A DNA stretch of 64,000 bases from Nereocystis luetkeana (lineage: Eukaryota; Sar; Phaeophyceae; Laminariales; Laminariaceae): NCBI GenBank assembly GCA_031213475.1, contig JARUPZ010000005.1, forward strand, positions 2,945,732 through 3,009,731, in the 5' to 3' direction. How positions within the stretch are numbered: the stretch's first letter is position 1; every line of letters starts with the position of its first letter. Shown in pieces: positions 46,583 through 59,700 of the stretch. The notes below the pieces were generated by a model. The model was not told the DNA's origin and searched no databases. It saw only the letters and a program-made list of their open reading frames with translations. A program made the position numbers and the translations under genes.

Positions 46583-48349
46583 CGGGGGTGGCTGTGGTCA
46601 TCGACACAGAACAAAAAAACAAGAAAAAAAATGAAGAAAAATGCATATATATGGCGATGACGAGACAATTTTCATGTCATTGGTTTTTAGCGCATGGCAG
46701 GCACGCAAAAAAAAGTTTTCAATATCTGGTATACGAACGCAATATTGAATGTTACGTCATCGCTCCCACCCTTGGTGCGCAGAGTAGTAAGGCGCTCACC
46801 GGCAAGCACAAAAGAGCACACAAGAAAGCAAAAAGCAAAATGGAAAGCCATCTGAAAGAACGAAGGCACGCAAAATAATATACCCGGTGTCAGGTGTCAG
46901 GTGCACAGCGCGAAGAAAAAGACCATTCACAAAAAAAGCAAATACAAGGAACTAGTCAAAAGGCCCAACAGCCGGGGAGTGGCATCAGAGAGCTGTTATC
47001 TCCCCTCTCCTCCCGAAACGCACTCCGTGGGGTTTTCCGTGCTATGGTATGGCGTTCGTCTTGGACGTACGATGCACCGGGTCAATCAGTAGATTGGTAC
47101 TGCGCCAGTGCTTAGTGTGCCACTGCCTAACCGTCAGCGAAGCAGTGTGCGGAGTATTTAGTGCCGGTTGCCGCTAAAGTGCCGGTATCGTTGGCCGGGG
47201 CAGATCATACCGGCACTATAGAGGGGCAAGTGCTGTACGTAGTCCATCTATATGGGTAGACACACAGCGGGGCCAGTCAGTGTGAAATAACTCGGATTTG
47301 AAGCTGCAAGGAGACTCCCAACATAGTGGTTCTGTGAATTGCGAGAATTCCCATACGTAGCAGCGGTTCCAAAACATCTTGTCACCATTTTGACCCGACA
47401 TGGCGATCACCCCGCTGTATCGCGCCTTTTCTCCAGTAGTCGTGTTCCTGGTGGAAATAGCGGCTTCCACACATCTCCGGGGAAGAACATCCACCAACGA
47501 GTTGTGGAAACCCGTATAGCCGGCAGAGCTACGCACTATGGGCTGTGACTTTAGAGTCCTAACCCACTGGCAACATATGTGGCGATTGGGTTATTCCCAA
47601 GGTCGTTTGAATCTCGGCATTGGGAGAGGTTGTTCCCTGCACTCGGTAACCCGCCGATCGCGAGGATTGGGTTGTTGTCAGTGTTGTCACATCTCTACCC
47701 GGCCGAAGGTCAGTATACCTCAGGAACAAATGAGCAATGGTTGGGTCTTCTGACCTCGGAGAAGGCTGTTCGCTGCACTAGATACACGAGGGTTGTGTTG
47801 ACGTCAGTGTTGGAGTATATTTCTGCCTTGCCGAAAGTCAGTACCTCGGCAGAAACGAGGCAAACGTTTCTGCCTGGACTAATGTCTGCGATTGGCGGGG
47901 TCGGAAAATTGGCGGTGCCGTAAGAAAAATTACACCAAGACAAGCGTGGGTATTGGCTGCGTTGGCAACGGTGACACCCCGACTAGAATATATGGCAGCA
48001 CGGATGCTCGAAAGAAAAAGTTGTTCCGAGCACATCATGCGGACGCCAAAACATGTAGTTTCCAACGCCGTATTGATGTTGTGAAGAAATCGCAGCACTC
48101 CTATGTATGCAGGATACACAAGGAATCGACGTCAACAAAATGGTACTCAAACAATCGTAAGATACTACTGTAGAAAACTGTGGCTGCAGTGCGGGCACAC
48201 GTTTCTATCGAGCACGTTCGTCCCAGGAAAACGCTAAATTTCGCCTGATATCACCCGCCTAAACATGTGCCATATACCTGTATTATTATGCGATGCACCA
48301 CGACGACACAACATACACATGCCCCCCACAAAACACGATTTAATACGGG

Positions 48350-48423
48350 CATCATATATATATATATCCAGACAACTATATATATATACAAGTATACCAG
48401 GTATATATATGTATATATATATG
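48350..48423. repeat. AT-rich (TA)n block
   Basis: Four short TATATATA runs separated by CCAGACAAC, CAAGTATACCAGG and GTATATG. Confidence 0.9.
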
Positions 48424-49602
48424 TTGAACTCTGTGGCGGCAGTGCCAGGAATCACAGCATACACATGTTATCCACCGCGCTATCACACATCCACCCGTGC
48501 TCTCTAAAACGCGACAAACTGTGGGCTAAAAGCTGGTGCCGGGCACCAACACGCCTTACCGACGACACGATACCCGAAACAAAACGCCCCAAGTCCGCGT
48601 GGCGCAATCTTATATACTTGGTACTTCACGTGAGAAAACAAATTATAGATGGGTAGGCGTTGGCGATAGTGCCGATACAAGGTCGTATTCACTTGAAAAA
48701 CGCCGAACTGCGCCAGGTATCATCCACCAAATATATCCTATATACCAAGATGTGTGCGAAACACTTCGACTAAGACGAAACCACATTCACCCGCCCTCTC
48801 ATATAATAAGCGATACTTTTACCGTATATAAATCTAAAACCAAGTAAATATATTAAATTTCCGTCGCCTCCTGTGAGTAGTGTAGCGATCTTTGTGATCA
48901 CGTGCGCCTGCTACGTTGTACCTGGTATATGCTACCTGGTCTGTTTTCTCAGTGCTAAAATAGTGCCGGCACGCAGTATACGGCGACCTGCCGGAGATCA
49001 CCGTCCTATTTCCTATGTAAACGCGAGCATCCACGAGCTACACCCGCCCCCTGAAAACTGTCAAACCCTGCGTGATCCCGACCAGCTTACGGCAGCACCC
49101 AATAATATATAACGAACTACAGGAGATCGACCGTCCACACGATTCATTCTCTGGAGAAAGCACAGAGCGACGAGTATGATGGCGCGGCGGTTCGCTGCTG
49201 CTCCGTTTCAGCCACACGATCTGTCCCTGGCTGGCGGCGCCACTCCCAGCCTGGGGGGCAGTGGCGTCGCTCCTAGCTTGTCGGCAGTGTCACTCCCGGC
49301 TCGGCCGACGGCGCCACTCCCAGCTTGGGCGGTCGCGCCTACTGATATTTTGCCGAAGAAAAGGCTGCTCGCTCGTGAGTGTGTGTCAATGAGCACCGCT
49401 GGTCTCTCAGCCTTCAAACTATTCAGGGTGCAGCTAAACTATAACACAGCTTCGACGCAGCGACCGAAATGCTCATTACCAAACGCCCACCGGAACCGAA
49501 CGAGACGCCAATTAGATGTAAAATGTAATAATACCTAGAGAACAGAAATAAATAGAAAAAGGAGTAAGTAGAAGAAAAAAGCACCAAATCTGAAAAATAT
49601 CA

Positions 49603-49764
49603 AGGGTCGATCTTAACGAGGGCTGTTTTTGTAGTTTTTTTTCCAGCATTTTCCCGAAATTTCGGTATTTATTTCATGTTTTTTTCCTATAATAAGAAAA
49701 TACCGAAATTTCGGGAAAATACTGAAAAAAACTGAAAAACACACTCCTCGTTTAGATCGACCCT
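49603..49764. mobile_element. 162-bp hairpin MITE (fourth type)
   Basis: The ends AGGGTCGATCTTAACGAGG and CCTCGTTTAGATCGACCCT are inverted, with inner arms TTTTCCCGAAATTTCGGTAT and the inverse forming a long near-perfect stem. Single copy in the window. Confidence 0.6.
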
Positions 49765-49950
49765 ACCTAGCCAAACACGAGAATCTTGAACGAGCTGGAA
49801 AATATAACGGGCGTGATTCTAGGCAGATACCCGCGTGTGTGGGTAGAGAGTGCTTCGGCACACGTTAAACAGATTTGACATCAGACAGACAGACAACCAT
49901 CGGACGCGAAAGAGTGGCGAACCATTTTCTTAAATTGGGCGTGCGACTAT

Positions 49951-50059
49951 TATTACGGGGGACCATAGTTAACAGGACCTATGGTACACATAAAAACCTA
50001 TATGTTTAACCATTTTTACTCACAATATTTGGTCCTGTTAACTATGGTCCCCCGTAATA
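49951..50059. mobile_element. Family 1 transposon copy
   Basis: TATTACGGGGGACCATAG to GGTCCCCCGTAATA with TA at both ends. The AGTTAACAGG/CCTGTTAACT change is compensated in the other arm. Confidence 0.82.
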
Positions 50060-51427
50060 CGACGTTAATCAGAAATAAAGGAGTAAGCCACCCCCCAGGT
50101 ACAGTACTACATCCAGACCAGAGTACCACCGCAAACATCAACGATGTTCCCGTCGTTGTGTGCTTCGGCGCACCGCAGCTTATCGCACTATTACTGTTAA
50201 TTGCTCACTCCTCTTCTTCTTGGAAAACCTTGACGGAACTCGTACCGAGGGGCTTTACGTTCAATAAACACCCACACGAAAATCGGCATACGTACGACGA
50301 AAGCATAATAATCTAGGCCCTGGCCGTGTCTGAAAGTCCTTTTCTGAATGAGGGGCATAAGTCTTGCCGGACGGTGCCCTATCTAACCTACCTTGCGTGA
50401 GGCAACTGAAGGAATGCCAACAAGATCTGCCAGGCCCTCGGAAACAGCGAGATTTTACGAGGGAACTCCAAAGTAGAGGGATACGGTATACGGAGAGTTT
50501 ACTGCTATCGTTGCTTGCGTGCCCCGTCCTACAACCTACCTGGTATTCCACTGCAGTCCTGCTAACAGCCCGAGTGAGTTGCGGTCGAAGACACCACGAT
50601 ACTACTTGGCATGCCGAGTGGGACCGTCTGCGGGTAAGAAGAAAGCACACGCGTCCCCAATTGGTGCGTTGATTCCTAAAAAACCTGGAACAAAAAATGC
50701 GTTGAGTGACAGTAGCTTAGGAGGTCGACGGCTGGAGCGACAGTAACAACAGTTCTAGCACTGTAGTAGCAGCACCAGCAGCTAACTGAAAATCCAACAC
50801 GACGTAAACACACCGTATCTAGCACCAGTCATAGGCCTGGCACTGCTGATGTAAGGCCCGTTCGAGGTCTACCACTACCACACTAAAAACGTTTTGCGAA
50901 GTGTCTACTCGCGCCTCAAGGGTGCCTACTCGCGCGTGCTCGACAACAAATTCCTGGAAATTTCGCTGTGGCCTCGAGGGTGCCGCGACATCGAAATTCC
51001 CACAACAACGTGTTATGGCTGGTCAAAATGGCTTCATAAACACCGTGCGCGCGTGCGGCGCGCTCCGACCCTTCCGACTGCTGCGACTTCGAGGATCTTC
51101 CTTTGCCCAATGATTGGATCGCTTGCTTTCGGTCTGGCCGCGAACGCCTTATTGACGAAATGGGAACCGCAAAAATCTGTGTGTTGGTTCTGCTACTTCA
51201 AAGCAGATATGCTCGTCTACTCCCGTATTTCCTCCCTGCTGTTGTATTCACTGATCTGCAGCAGAAATCGTGTAGACATTTGTCTCCGTTTTCCACATCG
51301 GAAAAAAAAGCTTGTGGATTTAAAAACTGGAAAGAAGAAACCTTACGCTTTTAGCGTTTCTCGAAATGTGTTTATGGGTGCGGTGTAGAGCTCCTCACAC
51401 AAGGAGCCTCGTAAATTTAGGCGCTAA

Positions 51428-51776
51428 ACATATCAGGCAGGCCCTAGGTGCTACTTCTATCAGGCAAGCCCTAGGTGCTACTTCTATAAGGCAGACCCTG
51501 GATGCTACCACTATAAGGCAGACCCTGGATGCTACCCCTATAAGGCAGACCCTGTATGCTACCCCAAGAAGGCAGACCCTAGATGCTACCCCTGCAACGC
51601 AGACCCTAGAAGCTTCCCCTACAAGGCAGACCCTAGATGCTACCCCTATAAGACAGACCCTGGATGCTACCCCCGTAAGGCAGCCCCTAGGTGCTACCCC
51701 TATATAAGGCAGACCCTAGGTGCTACCCCTATAAAGCAAACCCTAGATACTGCCCCTATAAGGCAGACTCTACAGT
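51428..51776. repeat. 27-bp minisatellite upstream of gene E
   Basis: About 13 copies of a unit like GCAGACCCTGGATGCTACCC plus CTATAAG. Being a multiple of three it leaves an open frame of nine-residue repeats (RQTLDATPI), but nothing suggests that it is translated. Confidence 0.8.
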
Positions 51777-52149
51777 AGCATGCGTCCGGGGAAAGTCGTA
51801 TTTCTTCAACAGACTCCACGGAAGGGAAGCAGAAGTGCACGGAAACAAGTGTTCATGAATCTTCTTGAAACAAATGAATGTGTAAATGTGGACTTCCTCA
51901 TCACGCCCCCCCAAGACCCACCCCCTCGCTGCTCACAACTACTGTATCCAGGGAAACCATCGACTATGTATATCGGCGTACACTATTCTTCTCGATTCTT
52001 CGTACGTCGGATTTATATTCCTGGTTCTAACGGAACTCCTACTTGTCCACCTCGTTCAATCTGCGCAAGTGAAGAGCTTGGACCTGGAGGTAAAACGCTG
52101 TCTTCTTGACAAAGGAGGCGAGGTCGAACTCGGCTTCAAGGAACTTGGA

Positions 52150-53575
52150 CCACTCAAGGTTCCTCGTGACATGGACTATCAGAGGGCCGGGATACTGGTT
52201 GGTGCTGCCGGCGGCACTCGTCCTTATTTAGGTCGCCGTCGGAGAGTTGGGGTTGTCCGGACGAACGGTAGCTACCTATCAGACGCAGAATACCATCAGC
52301 GCGGGAAAATAGTTTACCCTGGATCTACACCCCTCTTTCTACGACAGAGCACCTAACCAATATGCCGGGATATGGACGCAATGTGTTGAATTTGGGGATG
52401 ATTCCGTGGTGGGTCATGTCGCGACGATTCCTCTCGACATGGTCAACAATAGAAAAGAAATGAGAACACCGTCGTGTTCAGCGGACGAAGATGTTGTCCT
52501 CTATGCGTTAGAAACCTTGTGCGATGATATCGTGAGCCATTCTACGATAGAGGTAGCACATTTCCGCTATTTTGCTTCTGAAAGACGGGGTTCCTTGAGC
52601 CCAAATCGTCGGGGATGTCTATCTTTATTTAAAAAAAAAAAACGGTTTTGTAGACTTGGGCCACGGGATTCTTCGCCGCGATGCCTTTTGATTTTTGCTG
52701 AAATCAGTTTTTGGGCGAGGTATGGAGCTTCTTGAGTTGGGAGCCTCAGAAAAATTACCGTGAACCTCTATCGTAGAACGCCTCTCGTGGACTACACTGT
52801 GGCTTCGCTTGGAGAGGATGAGGTATACGCCGTGGACGCAAGGAACACTCTTTACAAGAAGAAAAGTACTTATTCGCTTGCTGTTTGCAGAGGGGAGGCC
52901 AATTTTACGTGTTCGGGGACTCTTCATGATAGAAGAAGTACTATAATCTTTGTCGAGCACAGTAGTAACGATGCGTACGCGGTATTGAACGCGTCATCGC
53001 TCTTTGGAGGTAGCAATGAGGTTTGGATCGTTGACGACCTTGTTTCTGTGGGCACCGGGGCAAACTATATACCCACATCACTTGCGGTGGCTATAGAATG
53101 CCAGGAAGGTTGCTTCGAAGCTGTAGTGGAATGGAGCTTATCCGATAGTGGTTTGTCTATCGATGATTCGAGCAAATTCCTGTCTATCTGGTACGAGGGT
53201 TTGAACTTCTATATTTCGTATGACGAGGTGGACAACTACCCGGGATGCGAAGATCGTGACACGGATCGGGAAGACTTGTCGTTCTTTAAGAAAGGAGACT
53301 GTTCCGGTGCAATATCTTCGAGCTATGTGCAAGATGGAGGGCAAGAGAATGTCACGGCTATTTCTGCATGGGCGATTGTGGTGGTTTGTATTTCTTGCGT
53401 TCTTACTGCGTGGTACAAGGTGGCGCATCAAAAGGGGGGATACGACTTAGTCACGTATGAGGGCATAGCACAAGTATATTACAAGGAAGGACGTGAACCC
53501 GAGATGCGTGTGGGTGACAGGCGGGCCTCTCGTGGTGTCTCCCAAAAACAACGTGGTGCGAGCGACACGGACTGA
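52150..53575 (+). pseudogene. Gene E: broken single-pass membrane protein of unknown family
   Basis: One reading frame runs through this region, broken by TAG at 52229 and 52310 and by a foldback element at about 52538-52785 that adds a TGA at 52733. The coding parts before and after the element are in the same register. The first part has a hydrophobic segment (WLVLPAALVLI) and a run ending DMVNNRKEMRTP. The second part, from about 52788, is open to 53575 and looks like an ectodomain (YSLAVCRGEANFTC, PTSLAVAIECQEGC), a helix AWAIVVVCISCVLTAWY near 53370-53420 and a short tail. No PPxY and no clear similarity to genes A-D. I do not recognise the family. A multi-exon gene whose introns cover the stops is possible, but I found no good splice pairs. 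Confidence 0.5.
52538..52785. mobile_element. Foldback element (family 3) inserted in gene E
   Basis: ATTCTACGATAGAGGTAGCA to CCTCTATCGTAGAACGCCTC, about 250 bp and close to the copy at 30763. It interrupts the reading frame of gene E. Confidence 0.7.
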
Positions 53576-53668
53576 AAACGGGGTGATTGGCTCCGACGAT
53601 TGTATCAACGGGGAGTAGAGACGTCGATGTCATCATCCAGGATAATATCTGCATATATAAAACAGAAT

Positions 53669-53845
53669 GGTGGTGGTGGTGGTGGTGGTGGTGGTGGTGG
53701 TGGTGGCGGTGGCGGTGGTGTTGGTGGTGGTGATGGCTCTTTGTGTCGGCGGTAATGGTGGTGATGTCTCTGTATGTGAGTGATGGTAGTGGTGTCTGTA
53801 TGTGGGTGGGGGTGGTGGTGGTGGTGGTGGTGGTGGTGCCTCTGT
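53669..53845. repeat. (GGT)n microsatellites
   Basis: GGT repeats at 53669-53721 and 53805-53840 with related GTGGTG/GATGGT sequence between, directly downstream of gene E. Confidence 0.93.
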
Positions 53846-56616
53846 ATGCCGATATCGTTGTCTACATGTACGTGGAGTAAGTGGGGGAAACTGTTGCCGT
53901 GTGCCGTGCCTGAAATTTGCTTGGGCGTTTGGGTTCCGGATTTCGTCGTGGGTGTGGGGGCTAGGGTGCACGCACGGCGAAGCCCGCCCTTCCGTGTCGC
54001 GCAGGCCCACGGTCGTCCAGGCGCGAGAGGTGCCCGTGGGTGGGCCGCTGCTGTCTGGTCTGTCTGCGGGGTATCTAGAATGTCCACGCACATAAGGTGC
54101 TGGTTCTTGTTTGACAAAGAACAATCCATCGGGTAACGGTATTCAAGGTGTTCGGCGCTTTTGGATCGGGCAAGGCGGGCTATTCCAGTCTCAGTGACGG
54201 CGCGAGCGGTCGGGCGAAAGACCGCGCCACCGAGAACCTAGAAGAGCGTTTTTCATGGCGTAAGAAGAGCGTTTTTCATGGCGTGGGGCCGTCATCGTTT
54301 GTCATTGGCTATCGTTGTCCGAGATTACTTGGAAGCTAAAAGCGTACCAGGTAGCTTTCCTTTGGGGAACCATCGGATGGTTTCTTGGTTTTCTTCATGG
54401 GTTTTTTCCTTCGTCGTAGGTTTCCGTTTGTTTGGGCTATACCTCGCTTTGTTTGGGCTGTTTTTCGATTATGATTCGAATTTCGAAAATTACGTTTTTT
54501 ACTGTCTTGAAGTTTGTGGGGGAACGGCTATCTCGCTTCGTCTGGATTGCTTGTCGCTTCTGATTCGGGCTTCGAAAAATCGGTTTTCGCTTCCTTATCG
54601 ATTGTGTGCTTCGTTTGCTTTTATTCTCGAACTAGATTAAGTGTGGGCGCGACTTTCTCGCCTAATTTTGATTGGTTTTCGTGCGTAACCTGTAACCCGA
54701 TCGGTCTCGGTCGATTGCTCGGCCATTCGCACCGTCGCTCCCGCGCCGCCGCTCTCGCCCCTGCTGTTGTACTGGTTGTGCAGCTGTATACTACTGTGCT
54801 GCTCTGTCTGGTTGTTGCGCTGATGCTGTACGGTTGTATGTAGCGCGTAATGTAGACTAAAACTTGTTTCTTTATACCAGGTACATGTAGAAGGGGGGCG
54901 ATAATCGCGGCAGCCCTGTGAAGACCCGCTCAGACCTCTGTCGTAATCTTCACTCGATGACCCTGACAGCCCGCAGCTCTGCAACGCTTGCGCAAACCTG
55001 GGCTTGTAACCTATTAGCGGGATCTCCGCATGAGGGGTGTGGTGTGCGACGGCTGAGTCTCGTCATGCAGTCCGTGCAGCCAAGCACTGTCAGTCGGACT
55101 CAGCGGGCTGGTTGCTGTGTGGGCTTCATCCCCGGATAGGTTATGAAGCAAAATGGCGCTTCAAGCCATTCGGATTAATTGTGGGTGGTGCCCAAGAGGA
55201 CAAGTGGACAAGACAAAGAGTGGGCGAATAGGTGACGAGAACGCTCGTCGCAGCAACTTGAACCAAAAACATTACAAACGCGCGGAGACCGTCATGCGGC
55301 AAAAAGCTCGGTTGGATTCCCGAGATTTTGAGAATATCCATCCACGAAGCGGCAGTTTAAGTGTGCCACCTATCAACTGAAACCGCGTATGACATCCCAC
55401 ACTGCTCGTACTGCCGTGGCAACTTATACTGCTGTGGCCTGCTTGCTACGGGCAACAACGTTGCCGATCAGCGCCTCGGTAGGCTACTGGCTACTACTAG
55501 TACTGTGGCTATCGTCAATATTACTATCGTCCTAAAAAGCTCCTTCAATTGGAACTATTGATAAGCCGGTGTCTCGTACTAACTTTCGGAAACCCGTTGA
55601 TGCCGCGCTCCTTCTTGACGGCTGTGGGGGTACGATGCCTTGCGTATAATTCTATCAGACACACATACAGATGATAACAAAATATATAGTTTTTAAACAG
55701 ATCAGCAGTTGCTTCGGGAGAATCGAAGAAGGGTAGAAAATCCGTCCCATGGGACTCCAGTTGACGCTGGGAGATTCTGTGGTAGCTTATTTATCGCACA
55801 TTTGCGAGCCGGGGGGTCCTCCGCCAGTTGGACCCCCGTTCCCCCCGGCACAGCCGCACCACCCGTTCTAGCCGCTCCGTCCACACCCACCCTTGATGTA
55901 CCTCCTGCTCGTTTCGGTTGTATTCTTGTCGTAAGGGAGACCTCACACCGTGTGTTAACACAACTACCATGGTACTAACTTGAGATTTCTACCGGTTTAC
56001 CTGTCAAAGGGCGCCCCAAATAATATTACATGGATGGCTACCTATCTATGTTAATACGTTTTAAAAGCTCGACCGCGTGCTTGTGCCCAGGGACTTAACT
56101 TGCAGAAACGATGTGAAAGTCGCGACCCTCTACTCCGTGGCTGCAATCGAATGAAACATCCTACCTATGGTCGTGGCTACTCGAAACCGTATTTCGGCGA
56201 TGAGCCCCCTGCCTGATTGTAGTCCAAAGGGAGGTGAAATGGCGATCCTGTGTCACTGCCTGCAGCGATGCTTGCGTCAGGAAATTTGACCAGAGGAAAG
56301 AGGGGGTCGTCGAGCCTTCGCTTTTGGTTATCTTCGCCGAGTTACCTGAATTTTCCACTTATTATGCCCTTTTCCAGCTACCAGGTATACGCTATGGCGA
56401 CCCTGTTCACCACACGCGAAATACAAACCTGGTACATGTATCTGTCGTTTGGGCTGACGTCTATTAATTTACACCTCGATCGACTTTTTGGTTTACCATT
56501 GATAAGGTCAACAGGCCGCTCCTCGTCTATCTTCCACTAAGGTCGAAGCCCGCGTCGATGAAATCCGGTCGCCCGATCATCCCCGAAGACAGCGGGCCAC
56601 AGTCCGATACCGTAGC
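53846..56616. other. Region between gene E and gene D
   Basis: No supported gene. A T-rich stretch at 54.3-54.6 kb leaves a short hydrophobic open frame (54278-54640) without a recognisable domain. Confidence 0.45.
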
Positions 56617-56702
56617 TTAAGGATAGGATGGTAGTGGTGCTGCTTGATAAAGTGGACGTTCGGAGTAGGGTGGTGGTGGATCGCTCGTAGAGGAGGGCTC
56701 AG
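56617..56702 (-). CDS. Gene D exon 5 (PPxY tail)
   Basis: 86 nt after CCCTTTGGCAG, phase 1, ending in TAA at 56617. It encodes a longer tail than the paralogues, with PPPPYSE followed by PLYQAAPLPSYP. Confidence 0.7.
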
Positions 56703-59700
56703 CTGCCAAAGGGTCTAGAACGTGCGTAGCGGATTCCGAGGGGGCAGGGCGGGGAGGGCGAGGACAACAGAGGGGTCGAACGTCGGGATCGAAAATTAGC
56801 TCACACTTGGCAAACCAAATCGTGGCGATGTTCGTCCGTGTGACTTGCTGCCGAGGGCGCAAACATTATATTAAATGGTGCAGCCGCCATCAGCTCTCTA
56901 TAACCCAAAAACCACCGGTGCCTGCGGCCAAAACGTATCCCTTGTACCCTAAATGCCCACAATGAAATGGGACCTGCTGTTGAAATCCGATTTCCCAGCA
57001 GTCCCAACGTCAGGGCGATAGCAGCGGGAGCTGACAGAGTGTTTCAGGTTTACGATGCACGCTCTCATTCATAAAACCCAGACCCCGGTGGCTTGGTAGG
57101 TGGTCCGCGAGCCTATCAAGATCAACTTCGTAGGTTCAAGTCCCACCGAGTGCATGCTCGTAAGGGTTTTTTCTTGCATGAAAGAAATTGACTAGCGGAA
57201 AGCGCGAGAGCGTGAGTTAGCTACGGTCGATGAAAATCGACGAGCAGTGGGAATGCTGAACCCCATGCGCGACAAACAATAAAGGCACGTACCGGGGGGG
57301 AGAAGGGACGACACCAACCTGTGACCATGGCTCGTCCAGAAGAAAACCGCTGAGGGTAAAACCTCCTACGAGTTAGGCTGGAAAGCGAAAGTGATGATTA
57401 AAAAAAAAACGTCCAAAAGGTTATATTCTAGGTGACCGAGGGGAAGGGGCCCCCCGAATTGATACCTAACAACTTGTTCGCCAGTGAGTGTTTCGGAAAC
57501 ACAGCCTGCTACCCTCACTACCCTAAGGGGTCCGTGCGAACAGGTTGACTTTGCCATGGCCTACACGAGATAGGTGTGGAAGCAATCGAGAATGAAACGT
57601 GTTTTTACATGGAATGCACGTGATACTTCGCGAGGGACTCAAACCAGGAGGGCTGGGGAACGCAACGTGAAGCAATGTAGCGATCACGGTGTAGCTCACA
57701 TTTAGCATGAATCCTGTCACCGTTTTGCTCATTGAGGTTGTTGATGTAGGTATCGTTGTTGGTGAGACAGCTAGGTTGTGTTTTTTCGCCTATGATATGA
57801 CAACTTGCACGAGCCAATGAGGGGGGACGGTCACCTGCGTTTACGTAGACCACATGTGTCACAGTTCCTGCTTTCGGGGTGAAGCCGCCGCCTCCTTCTC
57901 TCCCGCCCATGATCACCGGCATGCCAAAGGTATCTTGGGGTCTGGCGGGGTGCCGCTTTTTTCTTGCTTCTCGTCGGTGGAAGCCGCACGCCAAGCCGAC
58001 GCATATCGCAAGCACACACAGCCCCCCCGCCACGGAAGCTCCAGCGATGATGGTGGTCGCGGACGAGGACGACGACCCCCCGGTCGACTGGATGTTTACC
58101 GAAGGGCTTGGTGTGACGGCGGCGAAACTGGTGCCAGTAGAAGGGCTTGGTGTGTCGAAGGAAGGTACGATGTCCCCAGAAGAACTCGGCGGGTCCGTGG
58201 TGGCCACGGGGCTCGCAGAAGTACTTGGCGGGTCGGTCGCGGTCACGGCGCTCGAGGCAGACGTCGTTCCATAGGTGGCGGAATCAGACCCATCTTAAAC
58301 TCGTTCGCGCATGGTACGGTGGGGTTGAAAAAAATCGTGCGGAATGTTGTTTGGAGAAGAAAAATGGTTAGCACTGTTTTTATGTCTGTGGATCGAACTA
58401 AACGTTGGAGTACTGACCATGCTGACATCTCAATCGACCCTCATGTTGTACTAAGTCGTAGGGATGACAATTTTGTTGAGCCATGTTGAATAGTTCTGCC
58501 TCGCAAGTTACACTACCGCAGGAATGACGCGGAGGGTTGCCCTATGCGAGGCCTATGACGGACGCTTTGCCGACATGTAGACTCCACGACGGAGAGGTCG
58601 TTGAAGAGTCCCCTCCCTGAAGTTGCTGAATATTTTCTTTTTGCTCGTCAGTTCACACGCAACACAATGTATCAGGCTTCGAGCAACACGATCGGAACAC
58701 GACACGGGGCTGCAATGCAGACATTGTCGCTCAACCGCACAACGGCGTCCAGACCGTACAAAAATTGGTTATGATGTGGACTGCTGCCGCTGCTGCTGCT
58801 GCTACTACTGCTGCTGCTGCTGCTGCTGCCATTGCGGCGTTCACGTCAGAGCTGATAATATCCAGTGTGGCGTACCTTCTAGGAGACCAGCAGGATATGC
58901 CAAAGGTGCGCACGTTGTCGTGACGTAGGCGCACTCCAGCATGACCCCAAACACGAAATCTGTGAAAGCCCACACCGTCATTCCCGTGGCAAACGACCCA
59001 CTGCTGCACAAAGAAAACGGTGTGTCTGGCAGGACGGAAGCTTCATCCTCGAAGTCCCTTAATAATTAATTCAACAAAAAAAGCGACAAATAAATAGCGC
59101 GCAAGGAATACCCCGCCGACGTGCAGATGTGTTAGAGGGATGGTCGCAGATGAGGAAGCCGAAGGGGCATCGTGTTTCGCATGCGCATACGTGATAATAA
59201 GGTGGGTACGTAAGCCCAAGCCCTTTTTTAATAGATGAAAAAGACATTTCGTGTCCGCAGCGTTTGGGAAAAACGAAGTCGTGATCCCGGATGACGACAA
59301 ATGTCGACCAAGAACTTCCACCTGTGCACAAATCGATGCGAAACAAACGAACACTAAGAAAACTGTGAGCACGAAATACGTTTCTTTCTACTCTGCGCCA
59401 GGTAGCTAGCCGTAAGTGGACATCTCTTTCGCTGGTATTTTATCAGGTGTTTATTCCGCTCGTGGGCAATGCAGTTGTATAGCATACCAGGTATATATTA
59501 TGTAGCTCTGAGGCGTTCTACAACAGAGGTCTACCCTAAATTTTAAGAGGCTCCTCACTTAAGGAGAACTCAATACCCCACCGGAAAACTGACTGCAGCA
59601 ACAACCAAATTGCATCCCGATGAATAACCCCATGGCCCTAGCATACAAAAATGTCATTCGACGAAACGAGATTGACAGGCCGACGATTTTGGGTCAAGGA

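Larger units (their letters stand above)
46583..51427. other. Intergenic region upstream of gene E
   Basis: It holds an AT-rich block (48.35 kb), the hairpin MITE (49.6 kb) and a family 1 copy (49.95 kb). Around 47.5-47.9 kb a degenerate repeat of GGTTGTTCCCTGCACT/GGCTGTTCGCTGCACT and TCAGTGTTGG recurs two or three times. No gene is supported. Confidence 0.45.

Noticed and set aside
52229..52312. TAG read as an amino acid in gene E
   Set aside because: Gene B itself ends with TAG directly after the conserved PPxY tail, which argues against reassignment.
53605..54129. Minus-strand ORFs rich in His, Pro and Thr
   Set aside because: Product of GGT microsatellites, with several overlapping frames and no conserved part.
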